Shown here: positions 1-11,761 of the stretch, one piece after another
Position numbering within the stretch: position 1 is the stretch's first letter
Layout: each line of letters begins with the position of its first letter
Assembly (NCBI GenBank): GCA_002118135.1
Contig: BDIU01000053.1
Coordinates: 186,001-250,000 of the forward strand
Direction: 5' to 3'
Length of the DNA stretch: 64,000 nucleotides
Source: Trebouxia sp. TZW2008
Taxonomy: Eukaryota; Chlorophyta; Trebouxiophyceae; Trebouxiales; Trebouxiaceae
Program-made: the position numbers and the translations under genes
The notes under the pieces: model-generated
What the model saw: the letters and a program-made list of their open reading frames with translations, nothing else
The model's database searches: none
What the model was told of the DNA's origin: nothing

Positions 1-1483
1 TGCAGAGGCTGCTGCTGCTGCTGCTGCTTCCAGGCCTAGCCCTAAAGGATCTCAGAAGTCATCATCAGCAAGGTGAGGACTGTGCTGCTTGGCTATGCTT
101 GTGACTTCTCTGGCGCTGTGTTTACAAAGACAGACTGCACAGCATGTTTTCATATTGCTCATGACCCATTTGTGTTGAACGGCATGTTGACAATTTGTAA
201 GCAGCACGAGACGACATGTTTCACCAGTTTGACTGCCTTGCTATCATACCCGTGTTCTGTATCATACATTTTGTGCTTCTGTCATGTCAGTGTGCAACAG
301 CATACATGTATGTGTCCAGGGCTTGATGGAGAAAGCTCTGCAATTGAGCAGTTGCAATGTGCAGAAAGCTGTGCAGTATGTTTGCATGTTGTATGCAAAA
401 GCTCAAGTCACTCGCACAGGGTTATGCCTTTGAAACAGCACAAATTGAGACCTGTTACAGCATCAGTCAGCTTGACTCGCTACTATCATAGCATCATGTA
501 TCACATACTTTGTGCTTTTGAGGCTTGCTAGTGAGACCTCTCAAGATTGAGCAGCTGTGGCTTGCAGGAAGTCATTTGGGTGGGGAGGTCAGGGCTTGGG
601 GGACATGAAGGTGCACAAGAGCAAGCTGCAAAAGGACAAGGATGCCTGGGCAAAAGCTGTAAGCTTGCAGCCACAATTGTCTCTGCATTCAGCACAAACA
701 AGCACTGCAGGGAAGCATTTTGCACATAAAGCAATGCTTTCTGCTGTACTGACCTGTCATGATGTACACTGATGAGAGATCTCGATATTCCGATGACAGC
801 AGCCATGCATTTGGCACAAACAAGCACCATAGGGAAGCATGACTATACTATACTAAACACGCACAGCACTGTTGTCTGTTGTAGCGACCTCTCATCATGT
901 ACATTGTAAAGAGCTTTCAATCAGCTTTTGACAGCAGCCATGCATCTCGCAATCAATGCTAACAACAAGCACTGATAATCTTCTCGTGGCTGCATTGCTC
1001 CCCAATCAAGACATGCTTCACGCAAATTGCTTAGTGCCCACAAGATGTAATTTTGGCGACTTTTCACTGCTTGTCAGCGCAGTTTTGGCAGATTGTTTGC
1101 AGATCACCAACTTAATAGATTGCCCAGTGCTGCTTGAGACCCGAAGGTCACTTGGGCATGACAGTATCTGCAAATCCACACACACCAAGGCTGCTGCAAA
1201 TTCCGCACAATTTCCCCCAGATCCAAGTCATTACAGTCGACGCTAGTGCCCAGTGTTGCTTAGTGACTTGGCTGAAGGCAGTGTGCAATCATAGGCTGCT
1301 GCTGAAGAGGGAAGGAGCAAAGCAAGCCATAAAGCACCGCTAGAGGAGAGTGTGAGGAGTAGCCAAACATCTGCTAGTTCTGTGTCCCAGAAAGTGCCTA
1401 GCTACATGAAGTCAACCCACACATCAGCCATCCGCAACTCAATAGGAGCTGCACCAGACCCAGATGCAAGATTTGCTTTCTGA
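1..1483 (+). CDS. 3' end of an unrecognised gene (partial)
   Basis: I do not recognise this gene; its 5' part lies outside the window. Three exons join in phase: 1..72 (donor AG|GTGAGG), 568..658 (donor GCT|GTAAGC) and 1295..1483, ending in TGA. The visible product starts with an Ala run, then a Ser/Lys-rich stretch, a Gly-rich segment (GWGGQGLGDMK), a charged segment (KLQKDKDAWAKA) and a Ser-rich tail ending DARFAF. The tail contains a KVPSYMKST segment. No membrane segment or catalytic motif is visible. Low complexity and many Ser/Lys residues suggest a disordered regulatory or cytoskeletal protein, which is inference only. The 3' boundary is supported by an open frame across all three exons with consistent phases. 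Confidence 0.6.
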
Positions 1484-2036
1484 TATGTGTGTTGGGCATT
1501 CAAACGCATATTGTTTGTAGCTGTCATTGAGAAGCTGTTGCTTGAATGGGTGTTGTACAAGGCTTTTGTGTCGAATTCATGTCGTCCAGCAGGCTGATTT
1601 GGCCTATTTGAAGAAAATTTGCTGCTGTATGCAAGCACAGAACCAGGCTGTACAATGTGCAGCTTGATGCAAAGACAGTGTTGCTGAAGTTGACACACAT
1701 TCCAGGATTCATGAGCTGCATTTCTGATTCCTGACATGCAGCCTGCCTGGGCCATGCAATCAAGTCATTTAGCAACTAATTCCCTCCTAAATTCGCTCTC
1801 AGCTCGCGGCGCCAAATCGGCGGTCACGTCATCAGTAATTGCAGTCAAAGCGGCTGGAATCAGGTCAAAGCCCTTCTGACCATGCAAGCATGCCGTTCAC
1901 TGGAAGAGCCAAGACATGTCCCGCTTGAGCACGGCAAGCTACGCAATAGGTCCTGCATGCGCATAATTGCGCTGACTCATCGGCAACGCGGCCGTGTGAG
2001 GATTCTTTGCTGGTTTGCTGCGCCTTCGACAGCAGG

Positions 2037-4588
2037 ATGCTTGACCTGTCAGAAGAAAATATTGCGCGATTGCTGACACGGGATGCGCAGCAGCTATCAG
2101 ATCGTGCCAGGGGTAATTAGTGTAAGGCTTCCACTCTTGCTTGTAATGCTCAACTGCTATATGACGCTGCTGCATGCATGCTAGACAGAGATCGGTGTCA
2201 CAGCTTATACACAGAAGGCTGTACATAGGCTCAGGCCAAATGAGAAGTTTCTGCAAGCCACATTGAGGAACGTAAAGTCAGGTGATACTTACTATGAGCT
2301 GGTCCCATCCTTATCAACATTTCACTCGAAGTATCAGTCTGCTTCTCAGGTAACAGAAGGGTGGAGGAAAACATGATGTGGAGACAGCGCAGGGCTGAAC
2401 TTGCAGGCATGATGCGCAATGCCAAACCAGCATGCCTACCCATGCCATGACTATGCATGCGTTCATGTGCACTGCCTTTTCTGCAGCTGTTGAGAGCCGG
2501 TGCATATTCGAGATGATGACTGCTTCAGGTCACGATGCAAGGCATCCTGATTCTGATGACAGTCCACATGCCAGCAAACATATCAGGATGGCTGATGCAC
2601 ACTCAGTGCAAGACACAGCTTATACTGACGCTGCTGTCATGCGTCTCTTGTCAAGCAAACCAGTCAGGTGAACCACCCTCCTTGTTTTGACAAGTGACAC
2701 GTCATACAAGGCTGCAAGAGCTTCCTGCCAAAGCCTCTTTCGTGCTTCTTTGCAAACTCTTTACAGTAGAAAACGGAAAAGAAAGGCCTGTGCCGTTAGG
2801 GCCTACAAAGAGAGCTTCTGTGAGTAGACGCAGCTCGGGGCTGCTGCCTCGCAGGCAGCAAAGCTTCTTTGTGTGTTGCTGACTACAGCAACCTCTCTTT
2901 GTGACAAATGTGTCGGTGACCAAGAAGAATGCCCTCATTCCAATTTGTCTTTATTTAAAAGCAGCACTGCAATTAAAATACAGCGGCACATCACCGATTG
3001 CATTGTCATTACATCAAAAACATCCTTATGCCAAGAGCATCCTGATAAAGAGAAGTCACTGTATGAACAACAGCCCTTTGCTGTTGGGGCAGTTACCAGG
3101 TACAAAGGCTAGGGGCCAACCAAGGGTTACATGGCAGACGATTGTGTATCAGGACCTTAATTCCCTTCATGCTCAATACAAATGGTTTTGGATAGCACTA
3201 GAGAGCTCCAGAACGTACCTAGCTGGGCCTGCTGAGCCTGTCTAGCACACGTATGGAATGACTGAAGAATATAGCCTTTTGCCTCTAGGGTGGGACGTCT
3301 TTATATTGAGTATCCTGATGAAGAGAAGTCACTGTATGACTCATGGCCTGTTGGCTGCAGGGGCTGAGGAGGCGTAGGCTGTAGGGTGGAACGTCCTTAT
3401 ACCGAGAGTATTCTGATGAAGAGAATTCTCTGTATGACTCATGGCCTGTTGCTGCAGGGGCTGAGGAGGCGTAGGCTGTAGGGTGGAACGTCCTGATAAC
3501 AAGAGAATGCTGATGAAGAGAAGTTGCTGTACGAGTTATGGCCTGTTGCTGTAGGGGCAGAGGAGGCGTAGGGTCTAGGGTGGAAGAGACAGGGCCATAT
3601 CTACCTGCAGAGGCTGACACAGGTGCGTCTGCAGGGCATGCCCCCTGTCATAGACTTGTGCAGTACAGTGACTTTTCTTTGTAACAACTGCTCTGGTTCC
3701 CAAAACATTTGTCCTTATACTGTGTTGTCCTTGCTCAGAGGTGCAGTGGCGCTGCACCTCTGAGCACCTCAGAATGCAACTACTGCTTACCAATTGCATT
3801 GTCCTTACATTGAGTCTCCTGACAACAAGAAGTTATTGTATTGAACTGGTTGGTCCAGTGCTCCAGTACGTTTTACCCAGCTGGGCCTGCTGAGTGTTTC
3901 TAGCATGCAATTTGAATGAAAAATTGAAATGAAATGGCTGGTCTAAAGCTGCAATCGCTGCGGCGACAAAGCAGGGAAAAAAGGACTAATCATGATGAGA
4001 GGAGAGAAATGTCAAGCACACTAAAACCTCTGAACAGTATTAATCGTTTGTCATGTGGTGTTTCAGCGTTAACCTTGCCTTGCTGTGTTATGTGACATGA
4101 GGACGCTAGTCATCCAACTTGGGATGATGTGTATGATATATACACATAGCTTTTGAAGTGCAGCGCTGATAACTGGAAATTCAGCTATTCAGGGGCTTGC
4201 ATTCTGATAGGGTCTATAGGGGTAGACCATTATCACCATGCGCTGCATGGCAAGCATGCAAATCTGTTTCACAGATAGTGTTCTTGGAGATGAAATCCAT
4301 CTTTTAGCCTTGTACCCTGCAGGACGGGAGAACAATGAAGCTGCAGCTAGCAATGGCAGAACAGTTGGCCCTGACTGCCCTGACTGGATCAGGCAGGTTT
4401 CAGGCAACAGTGAAGCCCTCACAGCTGTTGCCACAAGCCAAACAATGGCTTCAAGGGCAAGTTTGCACATGTCAACCAAAACCCATAACATGCCTGTGCA
4501 ATCTGCCATTGCAAAAAAGCCCAAGAAAAGCAAGAAGACCAAGAAGCACAGGAAGAAGCATAAACATAAGCATAAAAGCGAGGCCTGA
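2037..4588 (+). CDS. Conserved plant/algal nuclear protein with RPN-x3-FL motif and Lys-rich tail
   Basis: Exon 1 (2037..2112) encodes MLDLSEENIARLLTRDAQQL and more; exon 2 (2204..2281) contains RPNEKFLQATLRNVK; exon 3 is 2487..2667. Phases agree through these three. The RPN..FL..T.R.V block after a DRAR segment resembles an uncharacterised plant nuclear family, distantly like animal NKAPD1 (recalled similarity, not searched). The 3' exon lies within about 4265..4588 and ends in a basic Lys/His tail (KKHKHKHKSEA), typical of nuclear or splicing-associated proteins. The join between exon 3 (phase 2) and this last exon is unresolved; at least one small exon may be missing in the repeat-filled interval 2668-4237. 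Function unknown. Confidence 0.55.
2668..4237. repeat. Repeat-filled intron of the RPN-motif gene
   Basis: No convincing coding exon is visible. The interval holds a hairpin-like element (about 2763-2860), scattered copies of an AGAAGTCACTGTA end sequence on one strand (for example near 3052 and 3323) and its complement (near 3664), and the 97-bp tandem repeat listed separately. The inverted arrangement of the ends suggests nested miniature inverted-repeat elements. Confidence 0.5.
3291..3587. repeat. 97-bp tandem repeat, about three copies
   Basis: Copies begin at about 3291, 3387 and 3484, with a fourth start at 3581, giving a period of 96-97 bp. Each copy carries TGGAACGTCC, a GATGAAGAGAA block, ATGGCCTGTTG and GAGGAGGCGTAGG. 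Copies differ by scattered substitutions, so the array is not very recent. It lies in the long intron of the RPN-motif gene. Confidence 0.85.
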
Positions 4589-5253
4589 GTGAGATGATAC
4601 GCAAACAGTTTGCATGCCAGGTCCTGTGTCATCAGCCTAGAATGATTGAAGTGTCTCAGCTCTCCTATTTTGTAGCTTTCATGCGCCGTGTTGCTCGACC
4701 ATGCAGCATCTGCTATAGCTTTCAGTATAGATGCACCGCGTTTTTGACAAGTTCCAAGTGCAGCACTATCTCGAATGACAGTCGATTAGCGGTGAACATG
4801 AATGATTAATTCAGGCGCCACTGTTGTTTCTTGCGGCTGTGTTCAAGCTGATCTCGCAGTATGCATTTTGTGACTGCCTACTGCAAGTGTTCAACATTTG
4901 TTGCAACTCAGACAATTATCATGTCTCAACGGTGAGGATATCCTCAATCACTGGGTTATGCACTTGGTGTCCTTGCGAGGACGACTTTGCATGTAGCTCC
5001 AGCTCTTTCTCGTTCATCACATACGTGCCAGCCAGTATCATATGTGTTCATTTATGCTTTTGCTGTAAGCTTCTATATGTGCAAAACACTCAGTAAAGTT
5101 ATGTCACCAAAGCGCCATCGCAACGTAATGCAATGAAGCGCATGTGTTGCTCAAAATAAAGCATTAACAACAAGCTACAGAAATCAGCCAGCAAGGAGGC
5201 AGGACACAGAACAAAATTTTACCAAGGACTGCTGAAAAGCATGGGGGACGTGC
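4589..5253. other. Convergent intergenic spacer, no gene seen
   Basis: This lies between the stop codon of a + strand gene and the stop codon of a minus-strand gene. The six-frame open stretches here have no coding character. It presumably holds both 3' UTRs. Confidence 0.6.
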
Positions 5254-8200
5254 TCAGTTGTGCTCAATATTCTCATTGTTGGTTCTCTCAGGCAGTAGAG
5301 CTTTGCCAGGTGATGCACTTGAGTTCCCAACAAGCTTGGACTGTGCAGCTTTTCCAGGGGTGCTAAGAAGGCTCTCAGGTTTGACATTGTCTGGGTGCTT
5401 TGACAAAGTCCCACCACTAGACTCTGCTGTTGCAGACTGCTTAGCATGGTGTGCCTTAATTGCACCATCTGCTGACTCTGCGTCATCGCTTTCAGGCTCA
5501 CCATCTTGTGCTTGCGCAACCATTTCATCATATTCAGCTGGCTCAAGCGCTGGCTTCCAGTGCTGACCAATTGCCCAAATTGCATCTTTCCTACATTTGC
5601 AAGGAACAGAACTTCACCATAAATGCGTAAAACATTGCTTTGATCAGTTCCAGCGAAACTCCACAAAACATATTGCAGAGGATGACATGGCTGATGTGGG
5701 TACAACAAGCGTTTGGTCGTTTTCAAAGAAGTTTCGGCTGCACAAGATGACAGGGCTGATAGGAGCGCAGCACATGGAAGGGGCATCTGTGAGACAAAGC
5801 CTCACCTGTAAAACAGCTCACTATGTTCCATGTCATCATCATCATAGCTGCTTTCCACATTCAAGTAGCTAAATCGGATTGCAGCTGCTGTCACAGTTTC
5901 TCCTGACTTGGTCATCATTTGCACACCCAGATGGCACAAGGGGTCTACCCCAGCCACCACATACTCAATGATGTTGTTGTGAAGCGGTCTCTTGATCCAG
6001 TGCTTGTCTTGCAGCTTGACAACTGCAGGCATGAAGCTTCCTGAGCAGAACTGCACAATGTCTTGACGGACAGAATTATGAAGCATACGAGCGTCATTGG
6101 GCAAAGGCCATGCAGCAATATCAGTCAAAGCAGCAAACAAATGCAATCTTCTGTTGTATGTGTCCAAAGCAGACGTTGGGGCTTGTTAGAGAATGCTGTT
6201 GTTGACATGCATGGACGGAGCAGATAATGGTCAAGCCAGCTGTGTCAAAGCAATTGAGCGCTGGAGCTAAAAACACACCCTGTCATCACTTCCTGCTTTC
6301 AAGAATAGGACATGGAGGCAAGGATTACGCAACTTGCATATTAGCAGACTTGCAAGTAAGGTTTGGCTCACATTCTCTGCAATCAGGGAATGTCAGCCCA
6401 TACAGCTTCAACAGCTCCTCCAGGTCAATAAATGGGTCGCTGTCTTCTGATCCGCCTCCAGTCAGAATGTCAATGTGGTCCAAAAGCCCTTGTGCCAACT
6501 GCAAGCATGCTTCATTCAGTGATGCAGCTAAAACTTGCAATGAAGGACCTGAAACATGCTGTGGTAATATGCTCATGGCAGGCTGCTTGCAAGCTGCAGC
6601 TTGATGTCAAGCACCAGCTGGGCACAATTATAGTGCAGCTGATGCAGTTTGTGCACGGCGTCAGAGGCTCATTTTGTTGCTCATCATGTGGGCATGTGGG
6701 CATGTGCTTTGACAACGTCAATTGCAGACCGAGCTACAACACAACACAAAGGCGCTTCAGAAAATGACAAAAGTCATGCAGAACAACGTACTGGCTGAAG
6801 ATTACATCCCTGACCCGGTTGAATCTTCTTGGTACTAATTTGTATATAAACATGTATAAACCAGAGCAGCTTGACGAAACGTGATGTGAGCTGCATGCAG
6901 CAGCAGCTCAAGAAGGTGCAGCAGATCTGCCATCGCTAAAACTTGATAACAGCAGCTCAAGAATATACAGCAGATCTGCCAGTGCTGAAACTTTACAAAC
7001 TGTACCTGTGTGTCAAAGACATGCGCCAATTTGATGCCTAGCTGGTAGCGGATGGCAGCTGCAGCGTCATGGCAAGCATGCATGACTTTGATGATGCTCT
7101 TGCTCTCTAGCACCTGCTTCAGCCCCTGGATCAATGCGCTTCTGCTGTCTCGGTGTACAAGGTCAAAGATGAAGCAGATTGGATCAGCATACACCTGCAC
7201 ATGGAGACCAATGCTGCATGTTGAGAGCCACTTCTGACATGCATCAACAGCTGGAGAACAATGTATACCAGCAAATAACAAAATGATGTGGCAGTCACAG
7301 ATAGCTGCCTCAGCTTTGCTGCTGGATTGTGAACATGTAGTTGGTTGGTATCGTCACCTGGACTAAGCACAAGCGGCCCTCCCTGGATACGCTCTGTCCC
7401 TCACAGCCAACTGCCACCCACTTACACTGCAGTATGTGTCGCAGGGCAGCCTTGCAGTCTTCAGCATTTGCAATCACCTTGCTCTGCAGTAAAACCAGAT
7501 GCTCAAATTGGGGCAGCAAAGCAATATGCAAGACAAGCCAAAAAGCCAGACAATGTCCTGCTGTATTATACTCTGGCATCTTCAAGGCATAAGCATGTTT
7601 GAGCGATGCCCATGGCTGCAGCACTCAAACGCAAGCTGGTCTTGTATGTGCGCACAGACAAACTGACCTGCGTAAATGTGCCTGACAGGGTGGGCTCTTG
7701 ATTGGCAGAAGTCATTTCTGGGCGAGGTGACTCCCGTTTGACTTCAGCAGCAGGTCTCTGCAGGGAAGCTGCTGCAACTGGCTGATTCAATCTCTTGTCG
7801 ACAATGGGGGTCTTGCTTGCAGCGTGTATGGCGTCAGCAACACTGTCAGAGCTGCTTTGAGCAACTTCTGGCCTTGCCCAAGCTCTCTGGGGTGCAGGAA
7901 CACTTGCTGCTGCTGCTGCTATTGTAGCCGCATCAGGAACGCTGACAAACTTTGTCTGCAGCAGCTCGTGAATATCAGGCAGATGGCTGTCGATGCCACA
8001 AGTTGGAAGAACATGCTTGTACCACAAGAGCTTGACATATGAAGTGCAACAGTATAGCACCAAGGTTGGATAGATAGACATGAGGTGCAAACGTTCTGCG
8101 CATTGCAGCATGCAGCAGGTGAGCGTCGTTAACGCCCGGCACCTTTGCATGCTTTGCTGCAGGATTTAAACATAGAGCACCAGTTCTGGACTTTGAGCAG

Positions 8201-11068
8201 GTGCTAAGCCATGTAGAATGTACCTGCTGCAGGATTCTGCCAACCAAGCGAGAGGGTGCAGGTATCAGCCGGTCAAGCATAGGCCTGACATGTGGTACCC
8301 CATCAGTGACGCCATACCCAAACAACTTCCTGTATTGGACAAAAACTTTGCTTGCAGGCATGTTGGGCCAGGATATACAATTGACACAATTATACAACTG
8401 TGTCAACTGTACAAGCACACACACGTTGCCAGGCAGTTTGAAATGGCACAAAGAAATGTGAAGTTGACATTCAGCCAGAGCACACCAAATGTACAGCTCA
8501 ACACAAATTGACAAACAAGAGCCTGCGCAGTCAGCACTGGCGTGTCATGGCAGGAAGCTGCTATGATGTGGACATGCTCAGCGACTCACCGAAAGTTCTC
8601 AGACTGTAGCAGACCAGGCAGGGTCCTGTCTTTGTACCCATGACTGTCCATGACCTTCTTTGCATGTTGTTTGATAGCATCCACTGGCACACTGGTTAGT
8701 TTGTATAGATATGGACCTTGACCTTCATCTGCGTCTTCAGGTTGTGCTGCAACAAAGCCCTTGGACAGGCACGCCCAGTTGATAGCACGCCGCACAGCAA
8801 CCAGGCTATCCTGCCCCTGGCAGGCAGGACCCAAGGCAACTGCCCGAACCAACTCTGACTGTGCAATATTCACCTGGATTGCATGAACACAACTGTCTCT
8901 GCATGTGATGCGCACCAAGGTAGTGTCTGTTCCTATGTGCCCGAGGCAGCATCAAGCCGTGTCTGGCAACTTGCGTGCATTGGACACACAACCTGAATGA
9001 GTGAACAGCACAACTCTAGGTTGGCCCTGCTTACTGGTCATGATGCAAGGCAATGAAACAGCCAGTCATGTCTGAGCAGCACGTGGATATTGCTTGCTCC
9101 CTGTGCCATGACAGGAGGCATGCAATGCAAAGGTGGAAGACACATGCTGCCATGGGCGGTTCTGCTGTCAAAGCATCAGCAGAACACCATGAAAACGTAA
9201 TCAAAGTATGTGCTAACAAGGCACAGCACAACACGTGGCGTCTGACAAGGGTTTCTGCTCACCGCTGGCATGGGGGGCTCTTCTACAACCTCAGGCTTAG
9301 CAGGAACAGCAGCAGGAGCAGCGGCAGGTTCAGCTGGTGCTGCTAAGGAAGCCTGGCTTGGTTCGCTAGCTTCAGAGACACTGTCTGATTGTGTCTGCTG
9401 GGCTTTACTGCCATTGGGCACAAGGGATTCCCTTGGCTTGTTGTTGGGAGCCAGATAGTATGGCTTAGCGACACCAGGCTCAACCAAGTAGGTTTGCTCA
9501 ATGATGTCGTTGACCAGATCACTGGGGTGACCATGAAAGACATTGGCTAGAAGACACAGGATGTTGGGAGGGGTGTTTTTGGGAAAGACTTGCAGCTTGA
9601 AGTATGGCTGCACCTCATCCCTCACAAGCATCTGCTGCAGAGTGCCTCGGACCATACCACAACCCTGTTTGTGAAGGTGAGTACCCATGTTTGGCGCATG
9701 CACAACTGTCTGATTATATGGTTCATTCTTGCCCAGGACAAAGCCTTGCTGGATGCAGATCTTGGCAGCTGTTCTTGCAAAGATGTCCATGTATTCCTCA
9801 TTAGGCCAGGCATCGTGTAAGGCAGCAAGCAGCACCTTCCTGGCTTCATCAACCTGCAACAGCGCTCACTTATATTTGTGCAAGGCAGCATTATAGTAAC
9901 GAGCAAATTCACATCAAAGCCACAGTCACATTGCAGAACAGTGCAGACCAATTTAGACATCAAATTGTGCCTAGTGCAGGGAGCAACACATGATACTTTG
10001 ATTCAAGAGCAGAAAATCATGGGGAGGAACAGACATTCATCAACTGCTGACTGCTCGTTGGCATTCACATACATACACACATACATACATGCATGCATCT
10101 ACACATATACGGACACGAACACAAACACTGCTCCAAGCCAGCTGATGGAGAAGCTGTGTAAAGAAGACTGCTTACGGGCGGAGTTGCTCGAGGGCCAGTG
10201 CGGGTCCTGACAACAGCTTTGCCTGCTATGTTGGCAAGCTTTGGCTGATCATGCTCAAAGTCACATTGGTCACCCTTCTCGCAGTGGCCGGCTGCAAAAT
10301 GTTTGCATGGTACAGGAGCTCCTGAATCAGCTTTGCGCATGGGAGGAATACCAGCTGGGATGCCAGGAGGAGGAGCTGGCTGGCTGAGGGTTGGCATAGT
10401 AGCTAAAAGAGCAACAACATCAGGACTGCAGGCAAGGAAATCTGTCAGAACGTCAGTGTAGGCTGTACAGCTCAACTGTATGTAACGTCGCTGAAATATT
10501 GCTGACAGGATGGAAACGAATTACAGCAAAGTAAGCACTTACGCTTGCACTTACTGAGGATACACCAGAACATCATGCAGCCATGGCAGCACAGCTGGCC
10601 CAGCACTGTTCCCTCTGTCCATGATGCGGAAAGCTGTTGTGTGTCTGGCCACTGCTGCAGGCCAGGCCCTGCCATCTAGGAGGCCTTCTACCTTTGACAG
10701 CTCTGAGTGAACAGTTGCAAGTGGCGTAGGAATCAGCTTGAAACTGTGATCACCCTGCAGAAGCATCACTGGTGATCTTCAGCTTGCAAGCTGTGCTGCC
10801 TGCAGCTAAGCTCATAGGACAAGAGACGAACCTTGGCTGTAACAAGCCCGTTATTGACGCAAGATGTAAAGACTGCAACCTTGAAATGATCCTCTCCTTC
10901 ATTTGGCCAGACTTCCTTAGCTCCTCGGAGCAGAAGGTTTCTGGCATTTGCAGTCTGCAACAAGCTTTCTGTGTCATATCTGAGGTTATGGGAGCTGTGA
11001 AGGGCTGCAAGCTTTGACAGGGGAAGGACAGCGTGATCCTTTCAATTTGCTTACCGAGTTGCGGTCAT
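5254..11068 (-). CDS. CCCH zinc finger / winged-helix-like / degenerate EXD1-type 3'-5' exonuclease protein
   Basis: Likely exons (5'->3'): 11055..11068, 10832..10994, 10555..10754, 10176..10425, 9263..9853, 8590..8873, 8224..8350, about 7668..7986, 7358..7483, 7006..7194, one or more in 6.3-6.8 kb (unresolved), 5806..6150 and 5254..5590. Modules in order: a repeat unit with AKEVWPNE; a CCCH finger (C-x7-C-x5-C-x3-H, CKHFAAGHCEKGDQCDFEH); a second unit with HDAWPNE; a third related helical unit; a low-complexity linker; then a DnaQ-like domain (VAVGCEG, LVQVYADPICFIFDLV, KVMHACHDAAAA, VFDTQ and a Y...VD helix) and an acidic/Ser tail. The EXD1 family is related to RNA-processing exonucleases, but the first acidic residue of motif I is Gly here, so catalysis is doubtful. 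An RNA-adaptor role is inference. The start MTATR is chosen because phase closes exactly. Confidence 0.72.
10060..10125. repeat. CATA/CACA microsatellite
   Basis: An imperfect run of ACATACA and GCATGCAT units in the intron 5' of the exon starting at 9853 of the exonuclease-like gene. Confidence 0.8.
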
Positions 11069-11761
11069 TGTTCTGCATCTGTCTTCTGAGCAAGCGCAGG
11101 CCCCACGGTCCAGGCAGGGCGTTCCAGACACGCTAGTCTGAATCGCGTCACAGCCTGCTGCTGGCCGATGTCGAGCCAGCAACAAGCGAGGACTCCGTCA
11201 GGAGATGCCTGTCTATGTAGTTGAGCTGAAGCTCGTGAGACTGTTAGCTGACGCTCATGGAAAGATCTTCTGTTGCCTCTAGTTTCGCAAGCCTCGGCAA
11301 GTTTGAATTTCGAAGCAAGGCAGTGCAGCTTATGCGCCTGGACGGGCTGTCTTGCTGCCGAGAATAAAGGACAATACCTTGCAAAAGAAGCGCGATATCC
11401 TGTAGCTGACGAGTAAATGCGCTAGGACCTTCGCAGACGGTCTGCGTTTGGCTCTAGTCAAACTGAACGCAAGATGTGATCACAGTCAAAATGGCCAGTC
11501 GCCCTAAAAATCGGCCCAACGCCCTGCACCTCACTGAGCCACGTAAGGCATTCGCCCGGCACCAGAGCAGGCAATGCGCTCATGCAAAGCACGCAGCAGG
11601 CTCGATCCCGAGAGTTGTCTTGTCTGTTGTCAGTCGCAGACGAAGTTGCAGCAGCAGCAACCTTTGACGTTGTCCTCACCTGTGCAACGTGACACTGTGG
11701 TGATCAACCGCCCTGCCTTGATCTCGCCGTCGGCATTTTGGCTGCTTCTGCGCTTTCCACC
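11069..11761. promoter_or_regulatory. Bidirectional promoter region between exonuclease-like gene and DDB2
   Basis: Two divergent start codons (11068 minus, 11762 plus) are separated by 693 bp with no supported exon. The segment is richer in CG dinucleotides than the introns around it (seen by eye). I see no TATA box or operator that I could defend. Confidence 0.5.

Noticed and set aside
73..531. A 152-codon + strand open frame at the left edge.
   Set aside because: It starts exactly at a good donor (AG|GTGAGG), has a Cys/His-rich composition of intron type, and the flanking exons splice around it.
10060..10125. CATA-rich run as a possible regulatory element.
   Set aside because: Simple microsatellite composition inside an intron.
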